This document shows, in pieces, positions 52,869 to 61,740 of a DNA stretch of 64,000 bases. The notes below the pieces were generated by a model that was not told the DNA's origin, made no database searches, and saw only the letters and a list, made by a program, of their open reading frames with translations. A program made the translations under genes and the position numbers. Position 1 is the first letter of the stretch. The number at the start of each line of letters is the position of its first letter. The DNA is from Leisingera methylohalidivorans DSM 14336 (GTDB lineage Bacteria; Pseudomonadota; Alphaproteobacteria; Rhodobacterales; Rhodobacteraceae): assembly GCF_000511355.1 (NCBI RefSeq), contig NC_023135.1:2630371-2694370 (forward strand), written 5' to 3'.

Positions 52869-52898
52869 AGCGCCCGTCCGCCCCCCTGGGCGGGCGCT
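52869..52898. repeat. REP-like hairpin between ruvA and ruvB
   Basis: AGCGCCCG and CGGGCGCT (52869-52876 and 52891-52898) pair around a 14-base C/G-rich loop, preceded by GCCGGGC and followed by TCGC. The element shares the GCC.GGCAGCGCCCG...CGGGCGCT framework with 56270-56300. Confidence 0.55.
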
Positions 52899-52953
52899 TC
52901 GCTTTCCACCCGCGGCCGGGCACTGCCCTTTGTGTTTCAATACCATTTTCCGA

Positions 52954-53643
52954 TCACCCCTTCGGTGCCAGCAGGCGCAGCGCTGCGCGGATCAGCTCCG
53001 GCTCATCCGCGTCCGGCCAGGTGGCGGCGGCCTCGGCCACTGCCGCTGCGGCATCCGACGGACCATAGCCCAGATTGCCCAGAGCCGACAGCGCCCCGGC
53101 AGAGGCAGCAGCGGCGCCCGAAGGTTTCTTGGGCGGCGCCTTGCGGGCCGGTTTGGCAGCCGGTGCAGGCCCGGCATTCTCAACCACCTCCAGCCCCGGG
53201 CCGTCCATCGCGTCCGCCACGGTGCCGCCCATCGCCATCACACCCGGCGCCTTGTCCTTGAGGTCCAGCACAATACGCTGCGCGGTCTTGGGGCCGACGC
53301 CCCTGGCCGCCTTGACCGACGCCCAGTCGCCAAGCGCGATCGCCCGGCTGACCCCGTCCGGCCCCAGGGCGCCGAGGATGGCCAGCGAGACCTTGGCCCC
53401 GACCCCCTGCACCGAGGTCAGCAGCCGGTGCCATTCCTTTTCGACCAGCGAGGTGAAGCCATAAAGCTGCATCAGGTCTTCGCGCACCACCATCTCGGTA
53501 TACAGCGCGACCGCCTCGCCCGTGCCCGGCAGGGCCGCCATGGTCCGGTCGGAGCAATAGACGATATAGCCGACCCCGCGCACGTCGATCAGCACATGAT
53601 CCTGCGCCCGGTAATCGAGACGCCCCGTCAGTTTGCCAATCAT
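52954..53643 (-). CDS. ruvA: Holliday junction DNA helicase subunit RuvA
   Basis: 229 aa. OB-fold domain [31 protein letters not shown], domain II with helix-hairpin-helix motifs ([20 protein letters not shown] and [20 protein letters not shown]), a long Ala/Pro/Lys linker (about 150-185) and the small C-terminal domain III that contacts RuvB ([25 protein letters not shown]). The tetramer binds four-way junctions. It starts 13 bp after the ruvC stop. The linker is longer than in E. coli, as is usual in this group. Confidence 0.97.
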   Translation of the reverse strand: MIGKLTGRLDYRAQDHVLIDVRGVGYIVYCSDRTMAALPGTGEAVALYTEMVVREDLMQLYGFTSLVEKEWHRLLTSVQGVGAKVSLAILGALGPDGVSRAIALGDWASVKAARGVGPKTAQRIVLDLKDKAPGVMAMGGTVADAMDGPGLEVVENAGPAPAAKPARKAPPKKPSGAAAASAGALSALGNLGYGPSDAAAAVAEAAATWPDADEPELIRAALRLLAPKG

Positions 53644-53656
53644 GCCAGTTTGCCGG

Positions 53657-54154
53657 TCATGCGCGTTTCTCCTTCAACTGCCGCTGCGCAGCGGCCCCGT
53701 AGTAGGCATGGCAGATGGCAATCGCCAGTGCATCGGCCGCATCGGCGCCTTTTGGCGCACAGCCGGGCAGCTGCAGTTTGACCATATGCATGACCTGTTC
53801 CTTTTCAGCGTGCCCGACGCCGACCACGGTCTTTTTGACCCGGTTGGGGGCATATTCGCCCACCGGCAATCCCGCCTTGGCAAGCGTCAGCAGCGCCACC
53901 CCGCGCGCCTGACCCAGTTTCAGGGTGCCGGCGCCGTCCTTGTTCACAAAGGTCTGTTCGATCGCGGCCTGATCCGGGGCATAGGCTTCAATGATCTCGG
54001 TGACCTGATTGTGCAGCGACAGCAGCCGCTCCCCCAGATCATCGCCATCCGAACAGCAATGCCCGTTGGCCACATGGCTCAGGCGCGGGCCATTTGATTC
54101 GATGACCCCCCATCCAAGGGTGCGCAGCCCCGGATCAATTCCCAGAATCCGCAT
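53657..54154 (-). CDS. ruvC: Holliday junction resolvase RuvC
   Basis: 165 aa from ATG 54152-54154, giving [20 protein letters not shown], the standard N-terminus; a 60-codon longer frame is not coding-like. It has an RNase H fold with catalytic acids D7, the Glu of [13 protein letters not shown], and the C-terminal Asp pair in [14 protein letters not shown]. It resolves junctions migrated by RuvAB. It leads the ruvCAB operon. Confidence 0.97.
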   Translation of the reverse strand: MRILGIDPGLRTLGWGVIESNGPRLSHVANGHCCSDGDDLGERLLSLHNQVTEIIEAYAPDQAAIEQTFVNKDGAGTLKLGQARGVALLTLAKAGLPVGEYAPNRVKKTVVGVGHAEKEQVMHMVKLQLPGCAPKGADAADALAIAICHAYYGAAAQRQLKEKRA

Positions 54155-54480
54155 GATGTGCCCGGTCCCCGCCTGCCTATTGCAAATATTTTTCCAACGG
54201 TTAGCACAAACCGCGAACATGTCCAATTGCTTTCCCTGCGCCCGCGTACTGCCAAGGGCGCAAATCCTGTCCTGAAACCGACCCTCTGCAATAGGCGGAG
54301 CGACATTTTCCGGCAGAAGCAGCGCGCAGGCCAACAGCCCTTATTATTATGGCGCAAAGCTATGCGCCCGGCGCATATGACGCATGCAATTTCAGGTCTT
54401 GCCGGGCTGAATTTTCGCCACTAAATGCCCGCCATCGCAACAACGCGACGAAAGCCAACACCAGATCAGAGGACACGGAT
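54155..54480. other. 326-bp divergent region between ruvC and the DUF1127 gene
   Basis: No gene supported. The ruvC-proximal part (about 54175-54235) is AT-richer (TTGCAAATATTTTTCC), as expected for promoters. A GGCGCA/TGCGCC hairpin with a 6-base loop lies at 54350-54367 just after TTATTATTATG. The end carries AGAGGA, the ribosome binding site for the DUF1127 gene. Confidence 0.4.
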
Positions 54481-54699
54481 ATGGCCGCATTTGACACCAC
54501 CCGCACCACCTATGGTTCCACCGGCCTGTTTGGCCGCTTCGACGCACTGGTTGCCTCCGCAATCGGCATGTTTGCAGCCTGGAACGATGCCCGCGCGACC
54601 CGCAACGCCCTGTCGGGCCTGTCCGACCGCGAGCTGGCCGACATCGGCCTGTCGCGCTGCGACATCGAATCCGTTGCGACCGGCGAAACAGTTATCTGA
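54481..54699 (+). CDS. DUF1127 family small protein
   Basis: 72 aa from ATG 54481 (AGAGGA 7-8 bases upstream). The C-terminal DUF1127 (YjiS-like) motif is WNDARATRNALSGLSDRELADIGLSRCDIESVA. Short DUF1127 proteins are Arg/Asp-rich RNA- or protein-interacting factors linked to sRNA maturation, phosphate and one-carbon metabolism in alphaproteobacteria; this longer variant has an N-terminal extension with a hydrophobic stretch (LVASAIGMFAAW). It is monocistronic with a strong terminator. Confidence 0.93.
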   Translation: MAAFDTTRTTYGSTGLFGRFDALVASAIGMFAAWNDARATRNALSGLSDRELADIGLSRCDIESVATGETVI

Positions 54700-54743
54700 G
54701 ACCCCTTTTAACGCCCTGCCTCCTCCCTCGGGGCGACTAGGGA

Positions 54744-54779
54744 AACGCCGCGGACCTTCACAGGGCCGCGGCGTTTTTT
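54744..54779 (+). terminator. Intrinsic terminator after the DUF1127 gene
   Basis: AACGCCGCGG (54744-54753) pairs with CCGCGGCGTT (54766-54775) and is followed by six T. It lies 45 bp after the stop. Confidence 0.92.
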
Positions 54780-54808
54780 GTTGCTGGACTGCCTTGCAAC
54801 ACCGCAGC

Positions 54809-54846
54809 AAAAAGGCCGCCGGCTTCCCCTGCCGGCGGCCTTTTTT
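54809..54846. terminator. Bidirectional terminator between convergent genes
   Basis: AAAAAGGCCGCCGG (54809-54822) and CCGGCGGCCTTTTT (54832-54845) form a perfect 14-bp stem with A and T runs on opposite sides, so it can act on both strands. It lies 20 bp after the stop of the minus-strand gene at 54866. Confidence 0.9.
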
Positions 54847-54865
54847 GCCCGCGCTTCCATTCCTG

Positions 54866-55210
54866 TCAGCGCAGAACCGGTCCGATTTTGCGGGCAAAGA
54901 AGACCGACACCGGATCGGCCTGCATCAGAAAGGCGCCCGCGTGCTCCACGCCGCTGCCGGCGGCCAGGGTCTGCACCCGCTCATCATAGCTGTCAAAGCC
55001 ATGCACGGCCATCAGGAAGCTTTTGAACAGCAGGAATGCCGCAACAAAGAGAAGGATGGAACGCCCCGAGACCGGGGACTGCAGCCTGTGCGGCTTTACC
55101 ACCAGCAGCCCGTCCGGCCGCAGCTTCGCGGAATAGCCTGCGGACAGAGCTTTATGTTTGCGGTTGATCTGCTTCAAACGCGCCTGGAACTGATCACGAT
55201 GTTCGCCCAT
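54866..55210 (-). CDS. Small single-span membrane protein, unknown function
   Basis: 114 aa from ATG 55208-55210 with GGAGG 7 bases upstream (a 27-codon longer frame lacks a site). A basic N-terminal domain (RDQFQARLKQINRKHKAL, then KLRPDGLLVVKPHRLQSP) precedes one helix (SILLFVAAFLLFKSFLMAVHGF) and a periplasmic tail (DERVQTLAAGSGVEHAGAFLMQADPVS). I do not recognise a family. It has its own strong terminator. Confidence 0.8.
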   Translation of the reverse strand: MGEHRDQFQARLKQINRKHKALSAGYSAKLRPDGLLVVKPHRLQSPVSGRSILLFVAAFLLFKSFLMAVHGFDSYDERVQTLAAGSGVEHAGAFLMQADPVSVFFARKIGPVLR

Positions 55211-55313
55211 TACGAGCCTCCGAACTGGCCCCCACCAGCGGATGGCCCATCTTTGGCTTGAAATAAGACGAAATTGCGGCAAATCCTTCAAATTCGCCGC
55301 AAAGTTAAGTTAA

Positions 55314-56186
55314 TCAGCCTGCCTTACGCAAAAGCAGCGTTGTCCATTCACCAATTTCATCCCGGCGCTCGGGATTGATGCCGTTCTGTGCATAAACGTT
55401 AACCACGTCCTCGGCCTGCTCGTTCAGGATTCCGGAGAGAATCGCAAAGCCGCCGGGGCGCAGATTCGCAGCGACATCCGGGGCCAAGGCCACCAGAGGA
55501 CCCTTCAGAATATTGGCGAAGATTAGGTCGAACGGCGCCTGCGCCTGCAGATCCGGGTGATCAAAACCAGCGGCTTCCACACAGGCAACCTGTCCTTCCA
55601 TGCCATTGGCCTTAAGATTTGCTTCGGCGACTTCAACGGCAACCTGGTCGATGTCGCTGGCCAGAATGGTGCCGTCCCAGACCCGGGCTGCGGCCATTGC
55701 CAGCACCGCGGTGCCGCAGCCGATGTCGGCCACTTTTTCGCCGCTAAAGCCCTGATCCAGCAGATGGTCCAGGGCCTTGAGGCAGCCCAGAGTGGTGCCG
55801 TGGTGGCCGGTGCCGAAGGCCATCGCCGCCTCGATCAGCAGCGGGATCCGGTCCGCGGGCAGCTTGTCGGCGTCATGCGAGCCATAGACAAAGAAACGGC
55901 CCGCTTCGACCGGCGCCAGTTCGCGGCGCACATGGGCGACCCAGTCGGTTTCCGGCAGCTCCGAGACCACAAAGGGCTTGGCTTCGTGCATCGCGGCCAG
56001 CAGGGCAAGGCCGGATGCATCCGGGGCGTCCGTGAAATAGCCGCCGACTTCCCACAGGCCGGAGCCGTCCTCCATTTCGAACACGCCCACGCCGCTGGGT
56101 TCCGGGGTCAGACGCTCCATAGCCTCGCCCAGCGCTTCGGCCTGGGCTTTTCCGGTGAGCGTGGTGAGGGCGGTGAATGTGGGCAT
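55314..56186 (-). CDS. prmA: Ribosomal protein L11 methyltransferase
   Basis: 290 aa. It methylates ribosomal protein L11 using S-adenosylmethionine. The SAM-binding motif is KVADIGCGTAVLAMAAARVW; preceded by the PrmA signature AMAFGTGHHGTTLGCLKALDHLL. DLIFANILKGPLVALAPDVAANLRPGGFAILSGIL (with the NI(L) post-I motif) completes it. The N-terminal substrate-recognition domain (about 1-100) is present. It is followed downstream by the small membrane gene after 103 bp. Confidence 0.96.
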   Translation of the reverse strand: MPTFTALTTLTGKAQAEALGEAMERLTPEPSGVGVFEMEDGSGLWEVGGYFTDAPDASGLALLAAMHEAKPFVVSELPETDWVAHVRRELAPVEAGRFFVYGSHDADKLPADRIPLLIEAAMAFGTGHHGTTLGCLKALDHLLDQGFSGEKVADIGCGTAVLAMAAARVWDGTILASDIDQVAVEVAEANLKANGMEGQVACVEAAGFDHPDLQAQAPFDLIFANILKGPLVALAPDVAANLRPGGFAILSGILNEQAEDVVNVYAQNGINPERRDEIGEWTTLLLRKAG

Positions 56187-56269
56187 GGCGTCTCTCCTGA
56201 AACTGTTGGCAAGCGCCTAGGCCGCCGCGCCGCCCGCGTCAAGCACCCCCGCCTGGCCGCAGGCCAGGC

Positions 56270-56300
56270 AGCGCCCGCGCTCACTGTGTGCGCGGGCGCT
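56270..56300. repeat. REP-like hairpin between the MFS gene and prmA
   Basis: AGCGCCCGCG (56270-56279) pairs with CGCGGGCGCT (56291-56300), preceded by GCCAGGC and followed by CGC. It has the same flanking framework as the element at 52869-52898, and likewise lies in a gap between two minus-strand genes. Confidence 0.6.
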
Positions 56301-56332
56301 CGCCCCGCGGCTGGCGCCACGGGGCTGCCGGG

Positions 56333-57568
56333 CTACTCAGCCGGCGCCGGGCTTGCGTATTTGCTGAAGATGGTCTCGTTGCCAGGTTCAGGATGGCGCG
56401 GGATCAGCAGCGACAGGGACAGCGACACCAGCGCCATAGCTGCCGCCAGGACAAAGACCATCCCCGGCGAAAACACCCACAAAAGCCCCAGCAGCACCGG
56501 CAGGAACACCGCCGCGATATGATTGATGGTAAAGGCCACCGCAGCGGTGGGTGCGATGTCGCCAGGATCGGCGATTTTCTGGAAATAGGTCTTCAGCGCC
56601 AGCGCCAGGGCAAACAGCACATGGTCGATCACGTACAGCACCGCCGCAACCGCCACCCCCCAGCCGAACCAATAGATCCCGCCATAGGACGCAAAGACAA
56701 TTGCCAGCCCGCTGTATTCCAGGATCAGCGTGCGGCGCTCGCCGAACATCGCCACCGCCTTGCCCAGCATCGGCGCTGCAACCATGTTGATCACCAGGTT
56801 GATCAGATAAAGCCCGGTCAGCTCATGCACATCAAAGCCGAATTTCTCGACCATCATGAAGCCGGCAAAAACCACAAAGATCTGCCGCCGTGCCCCCGCC
56901 ATGAACTGCAGCGCATAATACAGCCAATAGCGTTTTCGCAGGATCAGCTTCTTGGTCTGCGGATGCGGCGCGTCGAACTGCGGATAGGCAAAGAGCGCAA
57001 ACAGCGCGATCAGCACCGTTGCCCCGCCTGCGGCCAGAAAAACAGTGTTATAGGCCAGATCGAACCTGTCCCAGGTCAGCACGATCAGCCCGTAGACCAC
57101 CAGCGTCGCCGCTGAGCCTGCCGCGACCAGCCAGCCCAATGTCTGAGGTGCCTTCTCCTTGGACAGCCATTGCAGCTGCAGCGACTGGTTCACCGTCTCG
57201 TAATAATGAAAGCCGATGGAGCTGAGCAGCGTCACCATCAGCAGCCCGCCCAGCGAGGGGAACCAGGCGGTGACAGCTGTGGCCGCCCCCAGCAAGGCAA
57301 GCGAGATCAGCCCCAGCACCTGCTCGCGCACAAACAGAATGACCGCGATGACACCAACGGCCAGAAAGCCCGGGATCTCGCGCACCGTATGCAACAGGCC
57401 GATATCGGCGCCGTCGAATTGCGCCGCCTCGATCACAAAATTGTTGAGCAGCGCGCTCCAGGCGTTGAAGGCGATTGGCATCGCCAGCGCCATCAGGAAC
57501 AACAGCGTCACCGGACGGCGCCAGAACGGCAGGCCTTGGGCGTCGGAGAGGGGCATGGGTCTGAACAT
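56333..57568 (-). CDS. MFS-type transporter
   Basis: 411 aa with about 12 hydrophobic helices. An N-terminal helix begins VTLLFLMALAMPIAFNAWSALLNNF. The motif A-like loop between helices 2 and 3 is weak (FLAVGVIAVILFVREQ). Helix 5-6 contains YYETVNQSLQLQWLSKEKAPQTLGWLVAAGSAA. The second half begins LRKRYWLYYALQFMAGARRQIFVVFAGFMMVEKFGFD. The substrate cannot be predicted. A start at 57556 (MPLSDAQ) is equally possible. Flanked by prmA and priA on the same strand. Confidence 0.85.
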   Translation of the reverse strand: MFRPMPLSDAQGLPFWRRPVTLLFLMALAMPIAFNAWSALLNNFVIEAAQFDGADIGLLHTVREIPGFLAVGVIAVILFVREQVLGLISLALLGAATAVTAWFPSLGGLLMVTLLSSIGFHYYETVNQSLQLQWLSKEKAPQTLGWLVAAGSAATLVVYGLIVLTWDRFDLAYNTVFLAAGGATVLIALFALFAYPQFDAPHPQTKKLILRKRYWLYYALQFMAGARRQIFVVFAGFMMVEKFGFDVHELTGLYLINLVINMVAAPMLGKAVAMFGERRTLILEYSGLAIVFASYGGIYWFGWGVAVAAVLYVIDHVLFALALALKTYFQKIADPGDIAPTAAVAFTINHIAAVFLPVLLGLLWVFSPGMVFVLAAAMALVSLSLSLLIPRHPEPGNETIFSKYASPAPAE

Positions 57569-57807
57569 GGCCCGGGTTTACGCCGCTTCGCGCCGCCTGG
57601 CGAGAGGGAAAGCGCGCCTGCACATCAAGCTCCGCATCAGCGCGCAAAGCCGCAAGCGGTCAGTGGCAGCAGGAAATGTGAGGCTCTCGCCTCGCGCTCC
57701 GGTTTTTTTGAGGCAAGAGGAAAACCGCTTTTTTATGGTCCCCGATACTCTGGGGGGAGCCGGCCGTCAGGACGGCGGGAGCAAAGCCCCCGGTCCCGCC
57801 CGCAGCG
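57569..57807. other. Gap between priA and the MFS gene
   Basis: 239 bp without a gene. On the minus strand the priA-proximal part has CCGCCGTCCTGACGGC-type inverted repeats followed by a stretch reading into AAAAAAGCGGTTTTCC, which may act as the priA terminator. No clear promoter is visible. Confidence 0.35.
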
Positions 57808-60003
57808 TTAAAAGAAACTCTGCGGATCAATATCGATGCTCAGCCGCAGATCCCCTTTGAGGCGCAGGGGCGCGGTCCAGCGGGCAATCGCCTCCTGCAG
57901 CGGCACGCCCTTGGCGGCCTTGACCAGCAGCCGCACCCGGTGGCGGCCGCGGACGCGGGCAATCGGCGCGGGCGCGGGTCCAAACACCTGCGCACCGATC
58001 TGGCGCAGGGGGCCGTCATTGCGGGCCATCGCATTGCCCAGGTCAAACACCGCCGCCAGATCCGGCCCCGACAGGATGATCCCCGCCATCCGGCCATAGG
58101 GCGGCACCCCCGCCGCCTGGCGCTCGGCGGCCTCGGCCTTCCAGAAGCTTTCCTCATCCCCAGACAGGATCGCCCGGATCACCGGATGTTCTGGCTGGAA
58201 CGTCTGCATCAGCGCTTCGCCGGGCCGTTCGGCGCGGCCCGCTCGGCCCGCCACCTGGCGCATCAGCTGGAAAGTGCGCTCTGCCGCGCGCAGGTCCGAG
58301 CCCTGCAGGCCGAGGTCAGCGTCGATCACCCCGACCAGTGTCAGCAGCGGGAAATTGTGCCCCTTGGCGACCAGCTGAGTGCCAAGGATAATGTCGGCCT
58401 CGCCCCTGGCGATCTCCTCGATCCGGCTTTTCAGGGCGCGGGCGGAGCCGAACAGGTCGGAACTCAGCACCGCGATCCGGGCCTCCGGGAACAGGCCGGT
58501 GGCTTCCTCGGCCAGCCGCTCGATGCCGGGGCCGACCGGCGCCATCTTACCCTCTACCTCGCAGGACGGGCAGGCCTCGGGCACCGGCTTGGTCTCGCCG
58601 CACTGGTGGCACATCAGCCGCTTCATGAAGCGGTGCTCCACCATCCGGGCGTCGCAATGGTCGCAAGCCACCTGGGCGCCGCAGGCGCGGCAGATGGTGA
58701 CCGGGGCAAAGCCGCGGCGGTTCAGGAACAAAAGCGACTGCTCGCCGCGCTCCATCCTGAGCTTCATTGCATGCTTCAGGGCCGGCGAGATCCAGGTGGA
58801 GGGCAGCAGATCCTCCGACCGCATATCGACGCTGCGCATCTGCGGCAGCACCGCGGCGCCAAAGCGCGCAGTCAGATCCAGGCGCTTGTATTTGCCCGCC
58901 TCGGCATTGGCCCAGCTTTCCAGGCTGGGCGTGGCCGAAGCCAGCACCACCTGGGCCGAGCACATCGCTGCCCGCAGCACCGCCATGTCACGGGCGTTGT
59001 AAAGAACGCCGTCTTCCTGCTTGTACGAGGTGTCGTGCTCCTCATCGACGATAATCAGGCCAAGGTCGCGGAACGGCAGGAACAGCGCCGAGCGTGCACC
59101 GATCACAAGGCCGGCGGCCCCTTGCCCGACCATTTTCCAGACCCGGCGGCGCTCGGTCATGGTGGCGCCCGAGTGCCACTCGGCGGGTTTGGCGCCGAAC
59201 CGCGCCTCCACCCGGGTCAGGAATTCCGCCGTCAGCGCAATCTCCGGCAGCAGCACCAGCCCTTGCCGCCCGGCGCGCAAACAGGCCGCGACCGCCTCAA
59301 GATAGACCTCCGTCTTGCCCGACCCGGTAACGCCTTTCAGCAGGGTGGTGCCATAGCGCCCGCTCTGCACGCCCTCGGCCAAGGCGGCGGCGGCAGCGGC
59401 CTGATCCTCGGTCAAGGCCTTGCCGGGCAGGTCCGGGTCCAGCTGCGGATAAGGCAGATCGCGCGGGGCTTCCTCTTCCCGCAGGGCGCCCTGCTTCACC
59501 AGCCCCTTCACCACCGAGGGCGTCACATCTGCCATATCGGCCAGTTCGCGCGGAGTGAAGGCAAGGCCGCCGTATTGCTCCATCACCTCCAGCACACGGC
59601 TGCGCGCCTCGGTCATCCGGTCCGGCACGCCGTCGCCGCGGCGCAGGATCTTGCGCATTGAGGGCGGATCGCTGAGCCCCGGCGCACGGGTGGCCAGCCG
59701 CAGCATTGCGGGCATCGGGGTCAGGGTGTAATCAGCCGCCTTGCCCAGGAACTGACGCATCTCACCCCGCATCGGCGCCACATCCAGAACCCGGATCACC
59801 GCGCGCAGCTTGGCCGAATCGAAATCGCCAGCCCCGGGCCCCCAGACCACACCCAGAACCTTGCGCGGCCCCAGCGGCACCTCGACATAGGCGCCTAAGA
59901 AACAGCCGCCCTCCGGGGCACGGTAATCCAGAAGCCGGTCAAGGGGTTGCGTGGTCAGAACCCCGACCCGCTCGCCTGCCTGAAAGAACTCCTGCCCGCT
60001 CAT
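57808..60003 (-). CDS. priA: Primosomal replication restart helicase PriA
   Basis: 731 aa. The start at 60003 (MSGQEFFQAGERVGVLTTQPLDRLLDY) is preferred; 60015 adds four residues, and the much longer frame runs through fsa antisense. The 3'-DNA binding domain (about 1-105), Walker A KGVTGSGKTEVYLEAV, DEXH box LIIVDEEHDTSYKQED, and the eight-cysteine zinc module CRACGAQVACDHCDARM..CHQCGETKPVPEACPSC are all present. Helicase motif V/VI region: DIILGTQLVAKGHNFPLLTLVGVIDAD, QVAGRAGRAERPGEALMQT. It restarts stalled forks. Divergent from fsa. Confidence 0.96.
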   Translation of the reverse strand: MSGQEFFQAGERVGVLTTQPLDRLLDYRAPEGGCFLGAYVEVPLGPRKVLGVVWGPGAGDFDSAKLRAVIRVLDVAPMRGEMRQFLGKAADYTLTPMPAMLRLATRAPGLSDPPSMRKILRRGDGVPDRMTEARSRVLEVMEQYGGLAFTPRELADMADVTPSVVKGLVKQGALREEEAPRDLPYPQLDPDLPGKALTEDQAAAAAALAEGVQSGRYGTTLLKGVTGSGKTEVYLEAVAACLRAGRQGLVLLPEIALTAEFLTRVEARFGAKPAEWHSGATMTERRRVWKMVGQGAAGLVIGARSALFLPFRDLGLIIVDEEHDTSYKQEDGVLYNARDMAVLRAAMCSAQVVLASATPSLESWANAEAGKYKRLDLTARFGAAVLPQMRSVDMRSEDLLPSTWISPALKHAMKLRMERGEQSLLFLNRRGFAPVTICRACGAQVACDHCDARMVEHRFMKRLMCHQCGETKPVPEACPSCEVEGKMAPVGPGIERLAEEATGLFPEARIAVLSSDLFGSARALKSRIEEIARGEADIILGTQLVAKGHNFPLLTLVGVIDADLGLQGSDLRAAERTFQLMRQVAGRAGRAERPGEALMQTFQPEHPVIRAILSGDEESFWKAEAAERQAAGVPPYGRMAGIILSGPDLAAVFDLGNAMARNDGPLRQIGAQVFGPAPAPIARVRGRHRVRLLVKAAKGVPLQEAIARWTAPLRLKGDLRLSIDIDPQSFF

Positions 60004-60084
60004 CCTGCCGCCCATGTTGCCGCCCGTATATCCATGAGGTAAAGGCTGTGGCGACCGAGGCCAACCCATCCAAAGGACTGCCCC

Positions 60085-60738
60085 ATGAAATTCTTCGTAG
60101 ATACCGCCGAGATCGACGCGATTGCCGAGCTGAACGATCTGGGCATGGTGGACGGTGTCACCACCAACCCCTCGCTGATCAAGAAATCCGGCCGCGACAT
60201 CATCGAAGTGACCAAAGAGATCTGCGATCTGGTCGATGGGCCGGTCTCTGCCGAGGTGACCGCAACCGACGCCGAAACCATGATCGCCGAAGGCCGCAAG
60301 CTGGTCGAGATCGCCGAGAACATCGCCGTCAAGGTGCCGCTGACCTGGGACGGTCTGAAAGCCTGCAAAACCCTCAGCGATGATGGCCACATGGTGAATG
60401 TCACCCTGTGCTTCTCCGCCAACCAGGCGCTGCTGGCGGCCAAGGCGGGCGCGACCTTCATCTCCCCCTTCATCGGACGTCTGGATGATATCAACCTGGA
60501 CGGGATGGAGGTGATCGAAGACATCCGCACCATCTATGACAACTACGGGTTTGAAACCCAGATCCTGGCGGCCTCGATCCGCTCGGTGAACCACGTGCTG
60601 GACTCGGCCCGTATCGGCGCCGATGTGATCACCGCGCCGCCCGCCGTGATTAAATCGATGGTGAACCACCCGCTGACCGACAAAGGCCTGGACGCCTTTC
60701 TGGCCGACATCAAAGCGGCTGAGATCAAAATCCTCTGA
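60085..60738 (+). CDS. Fructose-6-phosphate aldolase / short transaldolase
   Basis: 217 aa, the length of the small decameric transaldolase/FSA class. The Schiff-base lysine is K83 in [15 protein letters not shown]. Other signatures: [32 protein letters not shown] and [31 protein letters not shown]. It is usually annotated as fsa or tal; the Leu/Thr composition around the active site does not let me choose between FSA and transaldolase activity. AAAGGACTG precedes the ATG; a terminator follows. Confidence 0.93.
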   Translation: MKFFVDTAEIDAIAELNDLGMVDGVTTNPSLIKKSGRDIIEVTKEICDLVDGPVSAEVTATDAETMIAEGRKLVEIAENIAVKVPLTWDGLKACKTLSDDGHMVNVTLCFSANQALLAAKAGATFISPFIGRLDDINLDGMEVIEDIRTIYDNYGFETQILAASIRSVNHVLDSARIGADVITAPPAVIKSMVNHPLTDKGLDAFLADIKAAEIKIL

Positions 60739-60764
60739 TTCTGCCTCGTGGACGCAGGACAGTC

Positions 60765-60796
60765 AAAGGCGCCCCGGTTTCCGGGCGCCTTTTTTG
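60765..60796 (+). terminator. Intrinsic terminator after the transaldolase gene
   Basis: AAAGGCGCCC (60765-60774) pairs with GGGCGCCTTT (60783-60792) across an 8-base loop, followed by further T. It lies 26 bp beyond the stop. Confidence 0.92.
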
Positions 60797-61032
60797 TTCG
60801 CCGCTTTCTGTTCTAAATGTTTCTGTCAGCCGCTGAGCGCGCCCGCGCGCCCGCATTTCCCGGCTGACACCGCACCGTGCGAAGGCTTGGGCGCCTGCGG
60901 CATGCTGCAGCGGCGCTTCACGCAGCCGGGGCAAATTCCGCTGCCCCTGCATTTTTCCGCAGCAAAGCCCGGTTCCCATGTTATATACGGATCCAAACCC
61001 GTCAGAGGTCCGGAGCCGCAAGAGTTTCAATC

Positions 61033-61740
61033 ATGAGCAGTTCAAGCAATTCAGCCAGCCTGGAAGACCAGTTGCGCGAGGCGATTCTCGCCAAACCCGA
61101 TGCGGTGCTGCAAGATCAGCATCTAATGAATGCCCTGGTTGCCGCCAATGAGCGGGCGATGGGCTCCAACGTTGTCGACCTGCGCGGCATCGCGATGGAG
61201 CGGATGGCGGCGCGGCTCACCCGGCTGGAAGACACCCACCGCTCGGTCATTGCCGCCGCCTATGACAATCTGGCCGGCACCAACCTCATTCACCGCGCCG
61301 TGCTGCGGCTGCTGGAGCCGGAGGACTTCGCCGCCTTTCTGGCCTGCCTGGAACAGGAAATGCCGGAGATCCTGCGGGTGCAGTCGCTGGCGCTGGTGCT
61401 GGAAACCGCCCAGCCCGGCGGCGCCGAGATTGAACGCAAGTCCGGCGCCCTGAAGCTGTCAGGCCCCGGCTTTACCGAAAGCTATGCCGGCCAGCCCGGC
61501 AGCCAGCGCATTGTGACCCTGCGCCAGACCCAGGGCGGCAGCCCGCGTGTCTACGGCCAGAAAGCGGAGTGGATCCGCTCCGAGGCCTGCCTGATGCTGG
61601 ACCTGGGCGAGGGCCGCCTGCCCGGCATGCTGGTGATGGGCTCGGAAGACCCGCATCAGTTCTCGCCGATGCAGGGCACCGATCTGCTGGCGTTTTTCGC
61701 CGGCGTCTTTGAACGCGCGATGCGCTGCTGGCTGTCATGA
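61033..61740 (+). CDS. DUF484 family protein
   Basis: 235 aa from ATG 61033 (MSSSSNSASLEDQLREAIL), which matches the family start; a 52-codon longer frame is not needed. It resembles the GAF-like DUF484 proteins (E. coli YigA). Conserved stretches: VLQDQHLMNALVAANERAMGSNVVDLRGIAMERMAARL, and the C-terminal DLGEGRLPGMLVMGSEDPHQFSPMQGTDLLAFFAGVFERAM. The stop overlaps the xerC ATG (ATGA), as in the E. coli yigA-xerC arrangement. Function unknown. Confidence 0.92.
   Translation: MSSSSNSASLEDQLREAILAKPDAVLQDQHLMNALVAANERAMGSNVVDLRGIAMERMAARLTRLEDTHRSVIAAAYDNLAGTNLIHRAVLRLLEPEDFAAFLACLEQEMPEILRVQSLALVLETAQPGGAEIERKSGALKLSGPGFTESYAGQPGSQRIVTLRQTQGGSPRVYGQKAEWIRSEACLMLDLGEGRLPGMLVMGSEDPHQFSPMQGTDLLAFFAGVFERAMRCWLS

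Noticed and set aside
57940..59661. 573-codon plus-strand frame
   Set aside because: Antisense to priA; the zinc and helicase motifs of priA settle the strand.
60004..60669. 222-codon N-terminal extension of priA
   Set aside because: It runs antisense through the transaldolase gene. PriA normally starts at the MSGQEFF-like sequence, giving 731 aa.
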